This document shows, one piece after another, positions 18,654 to 27,192 of a stretch of DNA of 46,306 nucleotides (the stretch's first letter is position 1; the number at the start of each line of letters is the position of its first letter). This stretch comes from Pelagibius sp. (GTDB lineage Bacteria; Pseudomonadota; Alphaproteobacteria; Kiloniellales; Kiloniellaceae), in assembly GCF_028289705.1 (NCBI RefSeq), contig NZ_JANQOI010000177.1, positions 1-46,306 on the forward strand, written 5' to 3'. The position numbers were made by a program, and so were the translations under genes. Below the pieces are notes generated by a model. The model worked only from the letters and a program-made list of their open reading frames with translations. It was not told where the DNA came from and did not search any database.

Positions 18654-18770
18654 GGTTCCTCCTAGTGCATTTGATCAAGCCTCGGGACCGCGACGGCGCG
18701 GGCTTCCCCAGACAAGATCCTCCTCCCATTCCCGGCCACGTTCTCCCATGCCCCGGGCTCATTCCAGTCA

Positions 18771-18793
18771 GAAAATTTAAAACGTTTGTAAGA
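18771..18793. promoter_or_regulatory. Candidate LysR operator (site 3)
   Basis: GAAAATTT (18771-18778), 11 bases, then AAG (18790-18792). The left arm and the spacing match sites 1 and 2; the right arm after AAG is degenerate. It lies between tctC and the one-chain transketolase, which are both on the minus strand, so it precedes tctC and follows the transketolase. Confidence 0.4.
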
Positions 18794-18813
18794 TGGGCTA
18801 AAAGATCGGCCTG

Positions 18814-20799
18814 TCAGCGGGCCGAGGCGGCGCGCAGCGGAACCAGCGCCCTGCCGGTCTCGGCGATGCGCTCTGCGGTAATGCCGAAATGCTCGTAGAG
18901 CGCTTCGCTGCGGTCCGACGCACCGAATCCGGTCATGCCGATGAAGCGGTCCTCGGGGCGCAACCAGCGCTCCCAGCCGAAGGAGAGCGCGGCCTCGATC
19001 GCGATCCGGGGCGCGCTCCCGAGGACCTCGGCGCGGTAGCGCTCGTCCTGCGCCTCGAACAACTCCCAGCACGGCATGGAGACGACGGCCGCGCAGATGC
19101 CTGCCTCGGCAAGCAACCCGCGCGCCTCCATGGCGAGACCCACTTCCGTTCCGGTCGCCAGCAGCGTCAGATCGCGCGGACCGTCGCCGCCGCTGAGAAG
19201 GTAAGCGCCCTTGCGCGTCCGGTTCTCCGTCGCCGTCCGGCGCACCGCCCGGGCCGGCTGGCGCGAGAGTGCGAGAAGGCTGGGACCGTCCCGCGTTTCC
19301 ATGGCGATCTGCCAGGCCTCCGCCGTTTCCACCGCGTCGGCGGGCCTGAAGACACGCATGTTCGGCATGGCCCGGAAGCTCGCCAGGATCTCCACCGGCT
19401 GGTGCGTCGGCCCGTTGCTGCCGACACCGATGGAGTCGTGACTGAAGACGAAGAGCGCCGGCAGGCCCATCAGGGCGGCCATGCGCATGGCCGGGCGCTC
19501 GTAGTCCGAAAAGGCGAAGTAGGTGACGTTCACCGGACGCAGACCGCCGTGGGCGGCGATGCCGTCTGCCATGGCGCCCATCAGGTGTTCGCGCACACCG
19601 CAGTGGATGTAGCTTCCGGAGCGGTCGGACGCTGTGAAGGCCGTGCGGCTGCGCTTGTGGTTGGTGGGCGCTTCGAGGTCGGCGCAGAGCACCAGCGTCT
19701 CCGGCAGCACCTCGGCGAGCGCATCGCAGACGTCGCCGGAGGCGAGGATCGTCGCTTTGTCCTCCGCCGCCTTGGCGGCGTTGGCGGCAAGGCGCGTGGC
19801 AAGCGCACCCCAATCCGCGGGCAGGCGGCCCTCGCTCCAGGCCCGGAACGCCTCCGCCTGCGGATAGCTCTCCAGCTGTGTCTCCCAGGCGGCCCGGGCG
19901 GCGGTGCCCCCGGCCATGGCGTTCTGCCAGTGCCGGCGAACCGCGTCCGGGATGTCGAAGGCGGCGTGGGGCCAGCCCAGCGCCTGCCGCGCCTCCGCGG
20001 AATCCTCGGGCGTCAGCGGCGCGCTGTGGCCGCCGCGCAGGCCCTGCAGGCGCGGAATGCCCCGGGCAATGACGGTCCGGCAGGCGATCATCGAGGGGCG
20101 CGGATCGGCTTTGGCCGCGTCGAGGGCGCTGGACACGGCCTCGATATCGTGCCCGTCGACGGCTTCGACGTGCCAGCCGGCGGCCCGAAAGCGCGCCGGC
20201 ACGTCCTCGCTGATGGCGAGCGCCGTGTCGCCGTCGTCGGTGATGTGGTTGTCGTCCCAGAGGAAGGTGAGCTTGCCGAGTTGCAGGTGGCCGGCGAGGG
20301 AGATCGCCTCCTGCCCGATGCCTTCCTGAAAGCAGCCGTCGCCGACGAAGGCCCAGGTGCGGTGATCGACGAGATCGGGACCGAAACGGGCCGCCAGGCG
20401 CGCCTCGGCGGCCGCCATGCCGACGGCGCAGGCAATGCCCTGGCCCAGAAGGCCGCTGGTGATCTCAATGCCCGCGTCCTGTTCGATTTCAGGATGGCCC
20501 GCGCAGACCGACCCCAGACGCCGGAAGCTCTTCAGCGAGTCGAGCGAGACATGCTCATAGCCCGAAAGGTGCAACAGCGCATAGAGCAGCATCGAGCCAT
20601 GGCCGTTGGACAGCACGACCCGGTCGCGGTCCGGCCAGAGCGGGGCGGTGGGATCCACTTTGAGATGGCGCGCGTAGAGCGTTGCCGCGATCTCCGCCAT
20701 GCCCAGAGGTACGCCCTGATGGCCCTCGCCAGCATTAAGGATCGAATCGAGTGCGAGGAAGCGGATCGCGCTCGCCATGTCCTGGATGCTGGCCGTCAT
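18814..20799 (-). CDS. Transketolase (single chain)
   Basis: Thiamine-diphosphate (TPP) enzyme that moves two-carbon ketol units between sugar phosphates or related aldehydes. With ATG 20799, chosen for its GGAGGAGG SD five bases away, it is 661 residues, the full length of a standard transketolase. The N-terminal TPP domain has EGHQGVPLGMAE (canonical enzymes have GHPG), NGHGSMLLYALLHLSGY, ITSGLLGQGIACAVGMA and VGDGCFQEG...DDN. The pyrimidine domain has the catalytic-Glu region REHLMGAMADG, FVFSHDSIGVGSNGPTHQPVE, and a C-terminal domain follows. It diverges from a second, two-subunit transketolase, with candidate operator site 4 between them. Because of that neighbour and the altered GHPG loop, I expect a special catabolic substrate rather than a housekeeping role. 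Confidence 0.92.
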   Translation of the reverse strand: MTASIQDMASAIRFLALDSILNAGEGHQGVPLGMAEIAATLYARHLKVDPTAPLWPDRDRVVLSNGHGSMLLYALLHLSGYEHVSLDSLKSFRRLGSVCAGHPEIEQDAGIEITSGLLGQGIACAVGMAAAEARLAARFGPDLVDHRTWAFVGDGCFQEGIGQEAISLAGHLQLGKLTFLWDDNHITDDGDTALAISEDVPARFRAAGWHVEAVDGHDIEAVSSALDAAKADPRPSMIACRTVIARGIPRLQGLRGGHSAPLTPEDSAEARQALGWPHAAFDIPDAVRRHWQNAMAGGTAARAAWETQLESYPQAEAFRAWSEGRLPADWGALATRLAANAAKAAEDKATILASGDVCDALAEVLPETLVLCADLEAPTNHKRSRTAFTASDRSGSYIHCGVREHLMGAMADGIAAHGGLRPVNVTYFAFSDYERPAMRMAALMGLPALFVFSHDSIGVGSNGPTHQPVEILASFRAMPNMRVFRPADAVETAEAWQIAMETRDGPSLLALSRQPARAVRRTATENRTRKGAYLLSGGDGPRDLTLLATGTEVGLAMEARGLLAEAGICAAVVSMPCWELFEAQDERYRAEVLGSAPRIAIEAALSFGWERWLRPEDRFIGMTGFGASDRSEALYEHFGITAERIAETGRALVPLRAASAR

Positions 20800-20880
20800 G
20801 TCCTCCTCCGGGGCCGCCTCGCGCACAATATGACGCACTACGCGCTGATTAGCCCGCTTTGCCGGCTGGCGGTATTAAGT

Positions 20881-20905
20881 TTTGCTTAACAACTGTTGAA
20901 TGTTT
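20881..20905. promoter_or_regulatory. Candidate LysR operator (site 4)
   Basis: TTTGCTT (20881-20887), spacer AACAACTGTTG, then AATGTTT (20899-20905). The spacer contains the palindrome CAACTGTTG. Spacing and arms resemble site 2 (CTT-N11-AA.GTTT). It lies midway between the divergent transketolase genes and could control both directions. Confidence 0.42.
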
Positions 20906-20971
20906 CGCAAATTTCATCCCTGCTTTGACGTGCTAGCACTCTCAGTCGCCAATCCCGAAGGGGAGGAGATT

Positions 20972-21826
20972 ATGACGCCGCCCGACCGCTCCGGTCGCAG
21001 GTCGAACGTTTCGCTGGAAGAGCGTGCGCTGAACATACGGCGCAAAGCCCTGCGCATGGGCGAGATTCAGGGCCAGGGATATATCGGCCAGGCGCTGGGC
21101 ATCGCGGATGTTCTGGCGGCCACCTACTTCCACGCCCTCGAATACCGCCCCGACGATCCGGAGTGGGAGGGCCGCGACCGCTTCCTGCTGTCGATCGGGC
21201 ACTATGCCATCGCGCTCTACGCGGCGCTGATGGAGGCCGGTGTCCTGCCGGAGGAGGAGATCGAGACCTACGGGATGGACGACAGCCGGATGCCGATGTC
21301 CGGCATGGCCTCCTACACGCCGGGGATGGAGATCACCGGCGGATCGCTGGGCCACGGGCTCGGCATTGCCGTCGGCATGGCTATGGGACTGCGGCGAAAA
21401 GGGAACCCCGCCCTCGTCTACAACCTGATGTCGGACGGCGAACTCGGCGAGGGCTCCACCTGGGAGGCCGTCATGTCGGCGGTCCAGTGGAAGCTCGACA
21501 ACCTGATCTGCATCGTGGACTTCAACAACCAGCAGGCCGACGGCCCGACGCGCGATGCGTTGGCCGTCGCCGCGGAACCGCCGAAGTGGGAAGCCTTCGG
21601 CTGGCACGCGCAGGAGGTCGACGGCAACGACATGGATGCGGTGGTGGCCGCGCTGGACGCCGCGCGCGCCCTGGCCGAGCCAAAACCGCGCGTGATCATC
21701 TGCAACACGACCATGTGCAAGGGTGTCGACTTTTTGGAACGGCGCGAGATCACGCATTTCGTGCGGGTCGAGCCGGACGAGTGGTCCAAGGCATTGGCCG
21801 TTCTGGAGGAAGGGAAGCCGCAATGA
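20972..21826 (+). CDS. Transketolase, N-terminal (TPP-binding) subunit
   Basis: TPP-binding half of a two-subunit transketolase, 284 residues. The start at ATG 20972 follows a GGGGAGGAG SD; the frame is open upstream but lacks a good SD there. Visible motifs: GYIGQALGIADVLAATYF, SIGHYAIALYAALMEAG, ITGGSLGHGLGIAVGMAMG and the Mg/TPP site SDGELGEGS...DFNNQQADG. It overlaps the next gene by four bases (ATGA). Split transketolases of this kind are known in dedicated catabolic routes, such as apulose-4-phosphate cleavage (AptAB) and the sulfoquinovose transketolase pathway (SqwGH). Which substrate it uses here is unknown. Confidence 0.92.
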   Translation: MTPPDRSGRRSNVSLEERALNIRRKALRMGEIQGQGYIGQALGIADVLAATYFHALEYRPDDPEWEGRDRFLLSIGHYAIALYAALMEAGVLPEEEIETYGMDDSRMPMSGMASYTPGMEITGGSLGHGLGIAVGMAMGLRRKGNPALVYNLMSDGELGEGSTWEAVMSAVQWKLDNLICIVDFNNQQADGPTRDALAVAAEPPKWEAFGWHAQEVDGNDMDAVVAALDAARALAEPKPRVIICNTTMCKGVDFLERREITHFVRVEPDEWSKALAVLEEGKPQ

Positions 21827-22854
21827 CTCTTGCGTCCATGGCCCGCAAATACGAGGCGCGCAAGGCCCCGGAGCGGAAGGTCGCCACCTCGGCCATGATC
21901 GCCTCGCTGGCCGCCGAGGGCTACGACACCGTCGCCGCGCCCTTCGGGCATGCGCTGGTCGAGGCCGCGAAGACCGACGACCGCATCGTCGGGCTGTCGG
22001 CGGACCTGTCGAAATACACCGACCTGCACGTCTTTGCGGATGCCATGCCGGAGCGGTTCTACCAGATGGGCATGGCCGAGCAGCTTCTGATGTCGGTTGC
22101 CGCCGGCATGGCGCGCGAGCGGTTCCTGCCCTTCGCGACGACCTATGCCGTTTTCGCCGCGCGCCGGGCCTATGACTTCATCGCCATGGCGATCGCCGAG
22201 GAGAACCTGCCGGTCAAGATCGTCTGCGCCCTGCCCGGCCTGACCACCGGCTACGGGCCGAGCCACCAGGCGACCGAGGACCTGGCGATCTTCCGGGGCC
22301 TGCCGAACATGACGCTCATCGATCCCTGCGACGCCGTGGACGTGGCCGGGATGGTGCCGGCGATGGTGGCCCATGAGGGGCCGGTCTATGCCCGGCTTCT
22401 GCGCGGCAAGGTGCCCAGCGTCCTGACGCGGCACAGGCCTGACTACCGTTTCGAATTGGGGCGCGCGCAGGTGATCCGCGAGGGCGGCGACGTTCTCGTG
22501 ATCTCCTCGGGCATCATGACCATGCGCGCGCTCGACGCCGCGGAGAAGCTGGCCGGCGACAGGATCGACGTCGCGGTGCTGCATGTGCCGACCATCAAAC
22601 CGCTCGACGTCGAGACCATCCTTGCCGAGTCCCAGGCGGGTGGACGGCTGGTGGTCACCGCCGAAAACCACACGGTGAACGGCGGGCTGGGCGAAGCGGT
22701 TGCAAGGGAGCTTCTGACCGCCGGCGTGGCGTCGCGGTTCCGGATGATCGCTCTGCCCGACGAATTCCTCGAAGCCGGCGCCCTGCCGACGCTTCACGAG
22801 ATGTACGGACTCTCCGTCGACAGGGTCGCCGCGCAAATCAAGAGCTGGCTGTGA
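21823..22854 (+). CDS. Transketolase, C-terminal (pyrimidine-binding) subunit
   Basis: Second half of the split transketolase, 343 residues, starting at ATG 21823 with ATGA overlap to the N-terminal subunit. It contains the Glu-bearing segment MGMAEQLLMSVAAGMA that activates TPP, LPGLTTGYGPSHQATEDLA (equivalent of the THQPVE loop), and the C-terminal domain with VTAENHTVNGGLGEAV. The tight coupling implies a 1:1 complex. An SDR dehydrogenase gene follows 27 bases later. Confidence 0.93.
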   Translation: MTLASMARKYEARKAPERKVATSAMIASLAAEGYDTVAAPFGHALVEAAKTDDRIVGLSADLSKYTDLHVFADAMPERFYQMGMAEQLLMSVAAGMARERFLPFATTYAVFAARRAYDFIAMAIAEENLPVKIVCALPGLTTGYGPSHQATEDLAIFRGLPNMTLIDPCDAVDVAGMVPAMVAHEGPVYARLLRGKVPSVLTRHRPDYRFELGRAQVIREGGDVLVISSGIMTMRALDAAEKLAGDRIDVAVLHVPTIKPLDVETILAESQAGGRLVVTAENHTVNGGLGEAVARELLTAGVASRFRMIALPDEFLEAGALPTLHEMYGLSVDRVAAQIKSWL

Positions 22855-22881
22855 ACCGGCCGCGAAAAAGGGGAAACGCCC

Positions 22882-23634
22882 ATGGGGCTACTTGAGAACA
22901 AGTTTGCGATCATCACCGGTGCGGCCAGCCCGCGCGGGCTGGGCAGGGCAACCGCGGAGCTTTTCGCCGAACACGGCGCGACGGTCGCGATCCTGGATCT
23001 CGACGAGGATCAGGCCAAGGCCGTGGCGGCGGAACTGAACGGGGGCCATATCGGCCTTGCCTGCGACGTGACTGACAAGCAGAGCTGTGAGCACGCCGCA
23101 GCCGCACTCAGGGACAAGTGGGGCCGCATCGATATCCTCGTGAACAACGCGGGGATCACCCAGCCGTTGAAGGTTATGGAGATCGCGCCCCAGAACTACG
23201 ACGCCGTCACCGACGTCAGCCTGCGCGGCACCCTCTACATGAGCCAGGCGGTGATACCGACCATGCGCGCGCAGAAATCCGGTTCCATCGTCAATCTCTC
23301 CTCGGTCTCGGCGCAGCGCGGCGGCGGCATTTTCGGCGGCCCGCATTACTCGGCGGCCAAGGCGGGGGTGCTGGGTCTGACCAAGGCGATGGCGCGGGAA
23401 CTGGCGCCGGACAACGTGCGCTCCAACGCGATCTGCCCGGGCTTCATCGCCACCGACATCACCGCCGGCAAGCTCACCGACGACATGCGGGCACAGGTGC
23501 TGGCGGGCATCCCCATGGGCCGCGCCGGCGAGGCGTCGGACGTCGCGGGCTGTGCCCTCTTCCTCGCATCCGACCTGTCGGCCTATTGCACCGGCACCGA
23601 GGTCGACGTGAACGGCGGCGCGCTGATCCACTGA
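22882..23634 (+). CDS. Short-chain dehydrogenase/reductase (SDR)
   Basis: NAD(P)-dependent oxidoreductase of 250 residues. It has the cofactor loop TGAASPRGLGRA (about residues 12-23), an acidic residue pair ending beta-2 (ILDLDED, favouring NAD over NADP), NNAGIT, and the catalytic Ser-Tyr-Lys set (NLSSVSAQ, then YSAAK). It is the third gene of the transketolase operon. A likely job is oxidation of a polyol or sugar to the ketose used by the transketolase, or reduction of the aldehyde it releases; the sequence alone does not distinguish these. Confidence 0.9.
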   Translation: MGLLENKFAIITGAASPRGLGRATAELFAEHGATVAILDLDEDQAKAVAAELNGGHIGLACDVTDKQSCEHAAAALRDKWGRIDILVNNAGITQPLKVMEIAPQNYDAVTDVSLRGTLYMSQAVIPTMRAQKSGSIVNLSSVSAQRGGGIFGGPHYSAAKAGVLGLTKAMARELAPDNVRSNAICPGFIATDITAGKLTDDMRAQVLAGIPMGRAGEASDVAGCALFLASDLSAYCTGTEVDVNGGALIH

Positions 23635-23697
23635 ACGCAGGGCCTGTGTAGCCTTCACCACCGGGCCGGAACCAATTCGCCGTCAGTCGAGAACGCT

Positions 23698-24687
23698 TCA
23701 GTCGCTGTGCTCCGGCGCCTCGCCGAGCAAATCGCCCGCGGCCACCTGTCGGAAATGGCATCCCTTTTCCTGCAGCAGCGTTCTGACCCGGTCTTCATGA
23801 TCCGTGCAGGCCGCTTTCAGCCAGTCGAAGAAGCGGCTGACGATTCTGCGGTTGAAGTGGCGCGGCGGACAGACGAACCAATAGGCGGGAAAATTGACGA
23901 CCGCGAAATCGGTGCAGAAGGGCACCAGTTCGCCGCGCTCCAACTCCGGAAGGCAGAGCGACACGCTGTCGAGCGCCAGGCCCCCGCCTTGCTTCGCCAT
24001 CTCGATGGCCATCGATGAACGGTCGAAGCGGAAGGGATAGACGAGGTCCGGCAGCTTGATGTTGTTCGACGCCAGCCAGATGTCCCAGCGGTACAGCATC
24101 TTCACGCTGTCGATCAGGCGCGCCGCCGCCAGTTGCTCGGCGGGGTCGTCCGATACAGCGCGCAGCTTTTCGAGGTATTCGGGGCTGCACATCGGCAGAA
24201 CGGAGTCGTTCATGAACTGCTCGACCGCCAGGCCGGACCAGCCGCCGGCCCCGTAGCGCAGGTCGAAGTCGATCACCTCGGTCTCGAAGGCGGTGAAGTC
24301 CGGCGCCGCATCGATGCGGATGTTCCATTCCGGATGGGCCGCGGCAAAGCCTGCGATCCTGGGACCCAGCCAGCGCACGCCGAAACTCGGACTGACCCGG
24401 ATGGTCACGCTTCTGAGATCGCGCTGCCGTCCGATGGCACTGCAGGCATTGCGCAGCGCGCCGAACGACTGGGACGTGGTCTGGAACAGGCGATCGCCAT
24501 CCAGGGTGAGGATCAGCCGCCGTTTTTCGCGGCGGAAGAGCCGCGCACCTAGTTGCGTCTCCAGGACCTTGAGCTGCTGGCTCACGGCGGATGCCGACAC
24601 CTGCAGTTCCTCGGCCGCCTTGGTCACCGTGCCAAGCCGTGCCACCGCTTCGAAGTACTCCGTGGCTTTTAAGTTGATATCGCGCAT
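23698..24687 (-). CDS. LysR-family regulator, GcvA-like (second copy)
   Basis: Transcriptional regulator of 329 residues with an N-terminal helix-turn-helix (VTKAAEELQVSASAVSQQLKVLE, given here only as residues 20-42) and a GcvA-type effector domain. It is a clear paralogue of the LysR at 6341-7333, sharing SFGVRWLGPRIAGF and the FNRRIV...FFDWL C-terminal region. It converges on the SDR gene and closes the cluster on the right. CTTAAAAG, like the core of operator site 2, occurs at its own start codon region, though that stretch is also coding. One or both copies probably control the cluster. Confidence 0.9.
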   Translation of the reverse strand: MRDINLKATEYFEAVARLGTVTKAAEELQVSASAVSQQLKVLETQLGARLFRREKRRLILTLDGDRLFQTTSQSFGALRNACSAIGRQRDLRSVTIRVSPSFGVRWLGPRIAGFAAAHPEWNIRIDAAPDFTAFETEVIDFDLRYGAGGWSGLAVEQFMNDSVLPMCSPEYLEKLRAVSDDPAEQLAAARLIDSVKMLYRWDIWLASNNIKLPDLVYPFRFDRSSMAIEMAKQGGGLALDSVSLCLPELERGELVPFCTDFAVVNFPAYWFVCPPRHFNRRIVSRFFDWLKAACTDHEDRVRTLLQEKGCHFRQVAAGDLLGEAPEHSD

Positions 24688-24829
24688 CGACGCCCGCTTT
24701 CATTGTCATCGAGGGCATCGTTGCGCCATTCGAACAGGAGAACAACGGTGTTGTCGTCGCCACCCCGAAGATCAAATCGGAGACGACAGGCCCGGCCCGC
24801 CGATTTCTTCTCTGCGATTGCCGAAAACA

Positions 24830-24889
24830 GGGAGAAAACATGGTGGGCGCACTAGGACTCGAACCTAGGACCCGCTGATTAAGAGTCAG
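24830..24889. repeat. Truncated tRNA-Lys 3' half: left attachment-site repeat
   Basis: 49 bases (24841-24889) match the 3' half of tRNA-Lys, from CCA to the 5' side of the anticodon stem, with a single mismatch at 24850. The match extends through GGGAGAAA just outside the tRNA end. Identity stops abruptly at the anticodon stem, where CGGCTTCAAT replaces the tRNA 5' half. It is in direct orientation with the intact tRNA-Lys at 41244-41319 and reads as the displaced half of an integration site. Confidence 0.8.
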
Positions 24890-24955
24890 TCGGCTTCAAT
24901 ACACAGTGAAACGCGATGGAACGCGGAGTCCGGCAGGCAGGCAAAGCTTAGCGGT

Positions 24956-26146
24956 TCAGCCGAAACCGATGCTCTCGCTGCGCGCCTCCGGTTCGACCCG
25001 CGCCCACAGGCTGGAGGCCCGCATTGACTTTGTCAGCGTCGCGCCCAGACCGGGGTCCGTGGGCAGCGGCATCAGACCGTCCCGGACGCGCAGTTCCAGG
25101 GGGTCGTCGATCACCGGTTCGAAGCCCGGCTCCTTGTCGAAGTCGGGAAAGCACTCAAGAACCATGAAGTTCGGAATGCAGGCGCTGAGCTGTGCGGCGA
25201 TCACGGTCGCCAGCGCACTGCCGTAGTTGTGCGGCGCGACCCGTGCGTTGTAGATCTCCGCCAGGGCGGCGATCTTGCGCCCTTCCATCAGGCCGCCGGT
25301 GTTGCAGATGTCCGGCTGGACAATGGTCACCGCACCGCTCTCCAGGATGGGGTGGATGCCGTAGCGCGTGTAGTGCCGCTCACCCGCGGCCAGTGGGATC
25401 GAGGTCTTGCGACTGATCAGTTCGAGCGCCCTCGGCAATCCTGGGTCGACGGGCTCCTCGATGAAGGCGACGTTGAGCGGTTCGATCCGCTTGAGAATCC
25501 GGCCAAGCTGGTCCGATGTGAGCCCTCCGCCGAAGTCGAGCATGATGTCGACGCGCTCGCCGACACGCTCGCGGATCCTGGCGATCCGGTCATAAACCCT
25601 GGTGTCGATGTCATCGGCCGCCCGGCGCCGTGAGGGATGGCGGATCACGGTGTCGGGGTCGTGCTCCCCGAGCGGATAGTACTTGAGCCCGCGATAGCCG
25701 CGGGCGACCATCGCCGCAGCGGCTTCGGCGTAGTCGTCATCGGTCCGGCAGTCGTGCCACCAGCCATTGGCATAGACGGGCAATTGGTCGGTGACGACCC
25801 CGCCGAACAGCTCATAGACCGGAACGCCGAGAGCCTTGCCCTTGATGTCCCACAAGGCATGCTCGATGCCGCTCAGCCCGGCCATGGCGATGGCGCCGCC
25901 GCCCTTGGTCCAAAAGCCGACATCGTAGATCGTATTCCAGATCAGTTCGATTTGCGCCGCGTTCTTGCCGATCACGAAACGCGTCAGCATTTCCTCGGCC
26001 ATGGCGGCTGCCGCCTGCGTGCCCGCGCCATAAGCGATCCCCACCTCGCCGATGCCGGAAATGCCGGCGTCGGTCTCGATCTCCACGATGACCGCGCGCC
26101 GATACCCTGTCTTCGCGACGAAGATGTTGGCAGCGGTTATCAGCAA
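24956..26146 (-). CDS. Enolase-superfamily (mandelate racemase/sugar-acid dehydratase-like) protein
   Basis: Mg2+-dependent enzyme that abstracts a proton alpha to a carboxylate; probably an acid-sugar dehydratase or racemase/epimerase. Visible features are the N-terminal capping domain (VEIETDAGISGIGEVG), the GLKYYP strand bearing a catalytic Lys, the three metal ligands in MLDFGGG, FIEEPVDP and AAGERHY, and a His in PHNYGSALAT as the second base. I choose the TTG start at 26146: an AAGGAG SD lies 8 bases upstream and the product begins MLITAANIFVAKTG, the normal family start, giving 396 residues. The residues before it, which would need another start, do not look like protein. It is the first gene inside the tRNA-bounded segment and neighbours a LysR gene. 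Substrate unknown. Confidence 0.87.
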   Translation of the reverse strand: MLITAANIFVAKTGYRRAVIVEIETDAGISGIGEVGIAYGAGTQAAAAMAEEMLTRFVIGKNAAQIELIWNTIYDVGFWTKGGGAIAMAGLSGIEHALWDIKGKALGVPVYELFGGVVTDQLPVYANGWWHDCRTDDDYAEAAAAMVARGYRGLKYYPLGEHDPDTVIRHPSRRRAADDIDTRVYDRIARIRERVGERVDIMLDFGGGLTSDQLGRILKRIEPLNVAFIEEPVDPGLPRALELISRKTSIPLAAGERHYTRYGIHPILESGAVTIVQPDICNTGGLMEGRKIAALAEIYNARVAPHNYGSALATVIAAQLSACIPNFMVLECFPDFDKEPGFEPVIDDPLELRVRDGLMPLPTDPGLGATLTKSMRASSLWARVEPEARSESIGFG

Positions 26147-26283
26147 GGGACGTACTCCTTCGTTCGCAGGGTTGCCGCATGGCTGCCGCGCTGGCCGCGA
26201 ATCTTCAACGGTTCCCGGTATTTGGCAATTGAATTTGTTTCCGCCCAACGGACCTCTTTGGAATATATGGCACAGAGCCGAGG

Positions 26284-27192
26284 TCAGAGCATAAGGTCCA
26301 GGTCCCGTTCCTCGCAGCGCATCTGTTCAATGAGCCATGCGCGCACGGCCTGGACGATCGGGCGCTGGTTCGAGGTGACGAAGTGATAGTTCCGGTCAGT
26401 CACCATGACCGCGTCGCTTGCCTTCTTCAGCATACCGTCGAGGATCAGGCGCGAGGCGACCGACGTCCAGGCCAGCGCCACCCCTTGTCCGCTCAGCGCG
26501 GTCTGAATGACCACGGAATAGTCCGAGAAGGCGATCTTGTCGTTCTGTTGCGGCAGAGAGATCCCGGTCGCGGCGGCAAACTCGCTCCATCCGAACCAAT
26601 GCTCGGTCAGGTTGATCAGTGTATGCGGCCGGCGCGGCCGCTCCAGTGGCCCGTGACGCTCCAGATAGCCCGGCGTAGCGACCGCCACGACACGTTCGCA
26701 GGTGAAGCGGCCCTCCAACCGCTTACTTGCCTCGCCCTCCGCCACGCGCAGTCCAAGATCGCAGTTGTGCAGCGGTCCGCCGACGGCCCCGGGCATAAGC
26801 TGGAACTGCAGATCGGTTTTCGGGAAGCGCTCGCGGAACGCGCCATAACGCGGCATGAGCCAATGGGTTGCCATGCCTGAGGAAATCGAAAGCATGACGA
26901 CATCGCGGGTATCGTCGTGGGCCTGAATTTCTTCCAGCGCGTCCTCGATTGCCATGAAGGCGCGTGTCGCCACGCGGCTCAGCCGCTCTCCGCTGGGCGT
27001 CAGTTCGAGCTTGGGTCCGGCGCGCATGAACAGCGCCTGCCCGATGTGGCGCTCAAGCCGGGATATGGCGTGACTCACGGCAGGCTGGGTGATGTTCAGT
27101 TCGCGCGCGGCCCGCGAAAAACTGCCCAGCCGGGCGGCGGCTTCGAAGGTGAAGAGGGCCGAGGCGGATGGCAGACGCCGTCTAAGTTGCAT
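26284..27192 (-). CDS. LysR-family regulator, GcvA-like
   Basis: 302-residue transcriptional regulator with an N-terminal helix-turn-helix (about 8-66: FEAAARLGSFSRAARELNI, TQPAVSHAISRLE) and an effector-binding domain with HWLMPRYGAFRERFP. It is less similar to the two LysR proteins of the sulfatase cluster than those are to each other. It lies upstream of the dehydratase gene on the same strand and diverges from the ABC importer operon, so either could be its target. Confidence 0.9.
   Translation of the reverse strand: MQLRRRLPSASALFTFEAAARLGSFSRAARELNITQPAVSHAISRLERHIGQALFMRAGPKLELTPSGERLSRVATRAFMAIEDALEEIQAHDDTRDVVMLSISSGMATHWLMPRYGAFRERFPKTDLQFQLMPGAVGGPLHNCDLGLRVAEGEASKRLEGRFTCERVVAVATPGYLERHGPLERPRRPHTLINLTEHWFGWSEFAAATGISLPQQNDKIAFSDYSVVIQTALSGQGVALAWTSVASRLILDGMLKKASDAVMVTDRNYHFVTSNQRPIVQAVRAWLIEQMRCEERDLDLML

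Noticed and set aside
24661-24687. A fifth operator-like CTTAAAAG at the start of the second LysR gene
   Set aside because: The bases are explained by coding for NLKA, and the 11-base spacing ends in AGT rather than AAG, so I do not count it with the four intergenic sites.
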